Of a stretch of DNA of 32,451 nucleotides, positions 32,370-32,451 are shown piece after piece. Position 1 is the first letter of the stretch. The number at the start of each line of letters is the position of its first letter. The position numbers and the translations under genes were made by a program. The notes beneath the pieces are model-generated. The model saw only the letters and a program-made list of their open reading frames with translations. It was not told the origin of the DNA and did no database searches. The stretch comes from Aquabacterium sp. (GTDB lineage: Bacteria; Pseudomonadota; Gammaproteobacteria; Burkholderiales; Burkholderiaceae_C), in NCBI RefSeq assembly GCF_014378415.1, contig NZ_JACMNS010000158.1:1-32451 (forward strand). The letters are read 5' to 3'.

Positions 32370-32451
32370 ATGTCGCGATGACGGTCAAATTCAGCCGGAA
32401 TTCATGGCTTTGGACGTTTCCAACGTGATTTCAGGCCCCTTTCGGGGTTCA
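32329..32451 (+). CDS. Possible partial gene running off the right edge
   Basis: A frame opening with ATG at 32329 (gggag about 10 bases before) stays open to the last base: SSYRGLECRDDGQIQPEFMA and on. It overlaps the effector's final 41 bases. Only 41 codons are visible, so coding status and family cannot be judged. The final bases ggcccctttcgggg form a small inverted repeat. Confidence 0.25.
   Translation, partial: MTASRTPSSYRGLECRDDGQIQPEFMALDVSNVISGPFRGS

Noticed and set aside
32421-32451. Terminal ggcccctttcgggg inverted repeat as an insertion-sequence end
   Set aside because: Only one end is visible and no transposase or target duplication can be seen within the window.

Overview
The window is high-GC DNA of a betaproteobacterium, most likely order Burkholderiales (Comamonadaceae, or the Leptothrix/Ideonella/Aquabacterium group). 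This rests on the block aroQ-accB-accC-prmA-DUF3426 protein-PfkB kinase, on the grxC/rhodanese/gpmA cluster, and on an EpsA-type LuxR regulator. It is inferred from gene content and protein resemblance, not from a marker-gene comparison. I found no rRNA, tRNA or CRISPR array.

Layout: 1-2.4 kb is accessory DNA: a cysteine-containing membrane-anchored protein without a standard start codon, a free-standing caspase-like protein, a cold-shock/Excalibur fusion, and a gene-free stretch bounded by a perfect 18-bp inverted repeat. 2.4-6.0 kb holds a lytic transglycosylase lipoprotein, a coupled lipid kinase/phosphoesterase pair and two small conserved proteins. 6.0-8.5 kb holds a decayed TauE/SafE exporter behind an XdhC-MocA molybdenum-cofactor pair. 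8.6-11.9 kb holds an AraC-type regulator divergent from an exported CocE-type hydrolase. 11.9-13.7 kb holds grxC, a membrane-anchored rhodanese and gpmA.

13.8-20.9 kb is a housekeeping block, all on the minus strand: aroQ, accB, accC, prmA, a DUF3426 protein, a PfkB kinase and an EEP-family lipoprotein. A C-terminal fragment of a PETase/cutinase-like hydrolase sits between prmA and the DUF3426 gene. 21.0-24.4 kb is a tightly overlapped three-gene unit: molybdopterin oxidoreductase, a 201-aa unknown and a TlpA-type thioredoxin. lysS follows at 24.7-26.3 kb.

26.3-32.4 kb is the most accessory part. It contains a wHTH plus nucleotidyltransferase pair with toxin-antitoxin architecture and a 26-bp dyad over its promoter; a Wzx-like flippase; a graveyard of HepT, ParD and ParE toxin-antitoxin remnants; an EpsA-type regulator and a TPR protein. 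At the right edge is an AT-rich pair resembling a periplasmic immunity protein followed by a small amidase-like effector.

The best candidates for undescribed biology are the wHTH/nucleotidyltransferase module and the right-edge effector/immunity-like pair. A recurring theme is gene decay: remnants of TauE, a polyesterase, HepT and ParDE all lie directly against intact genes.
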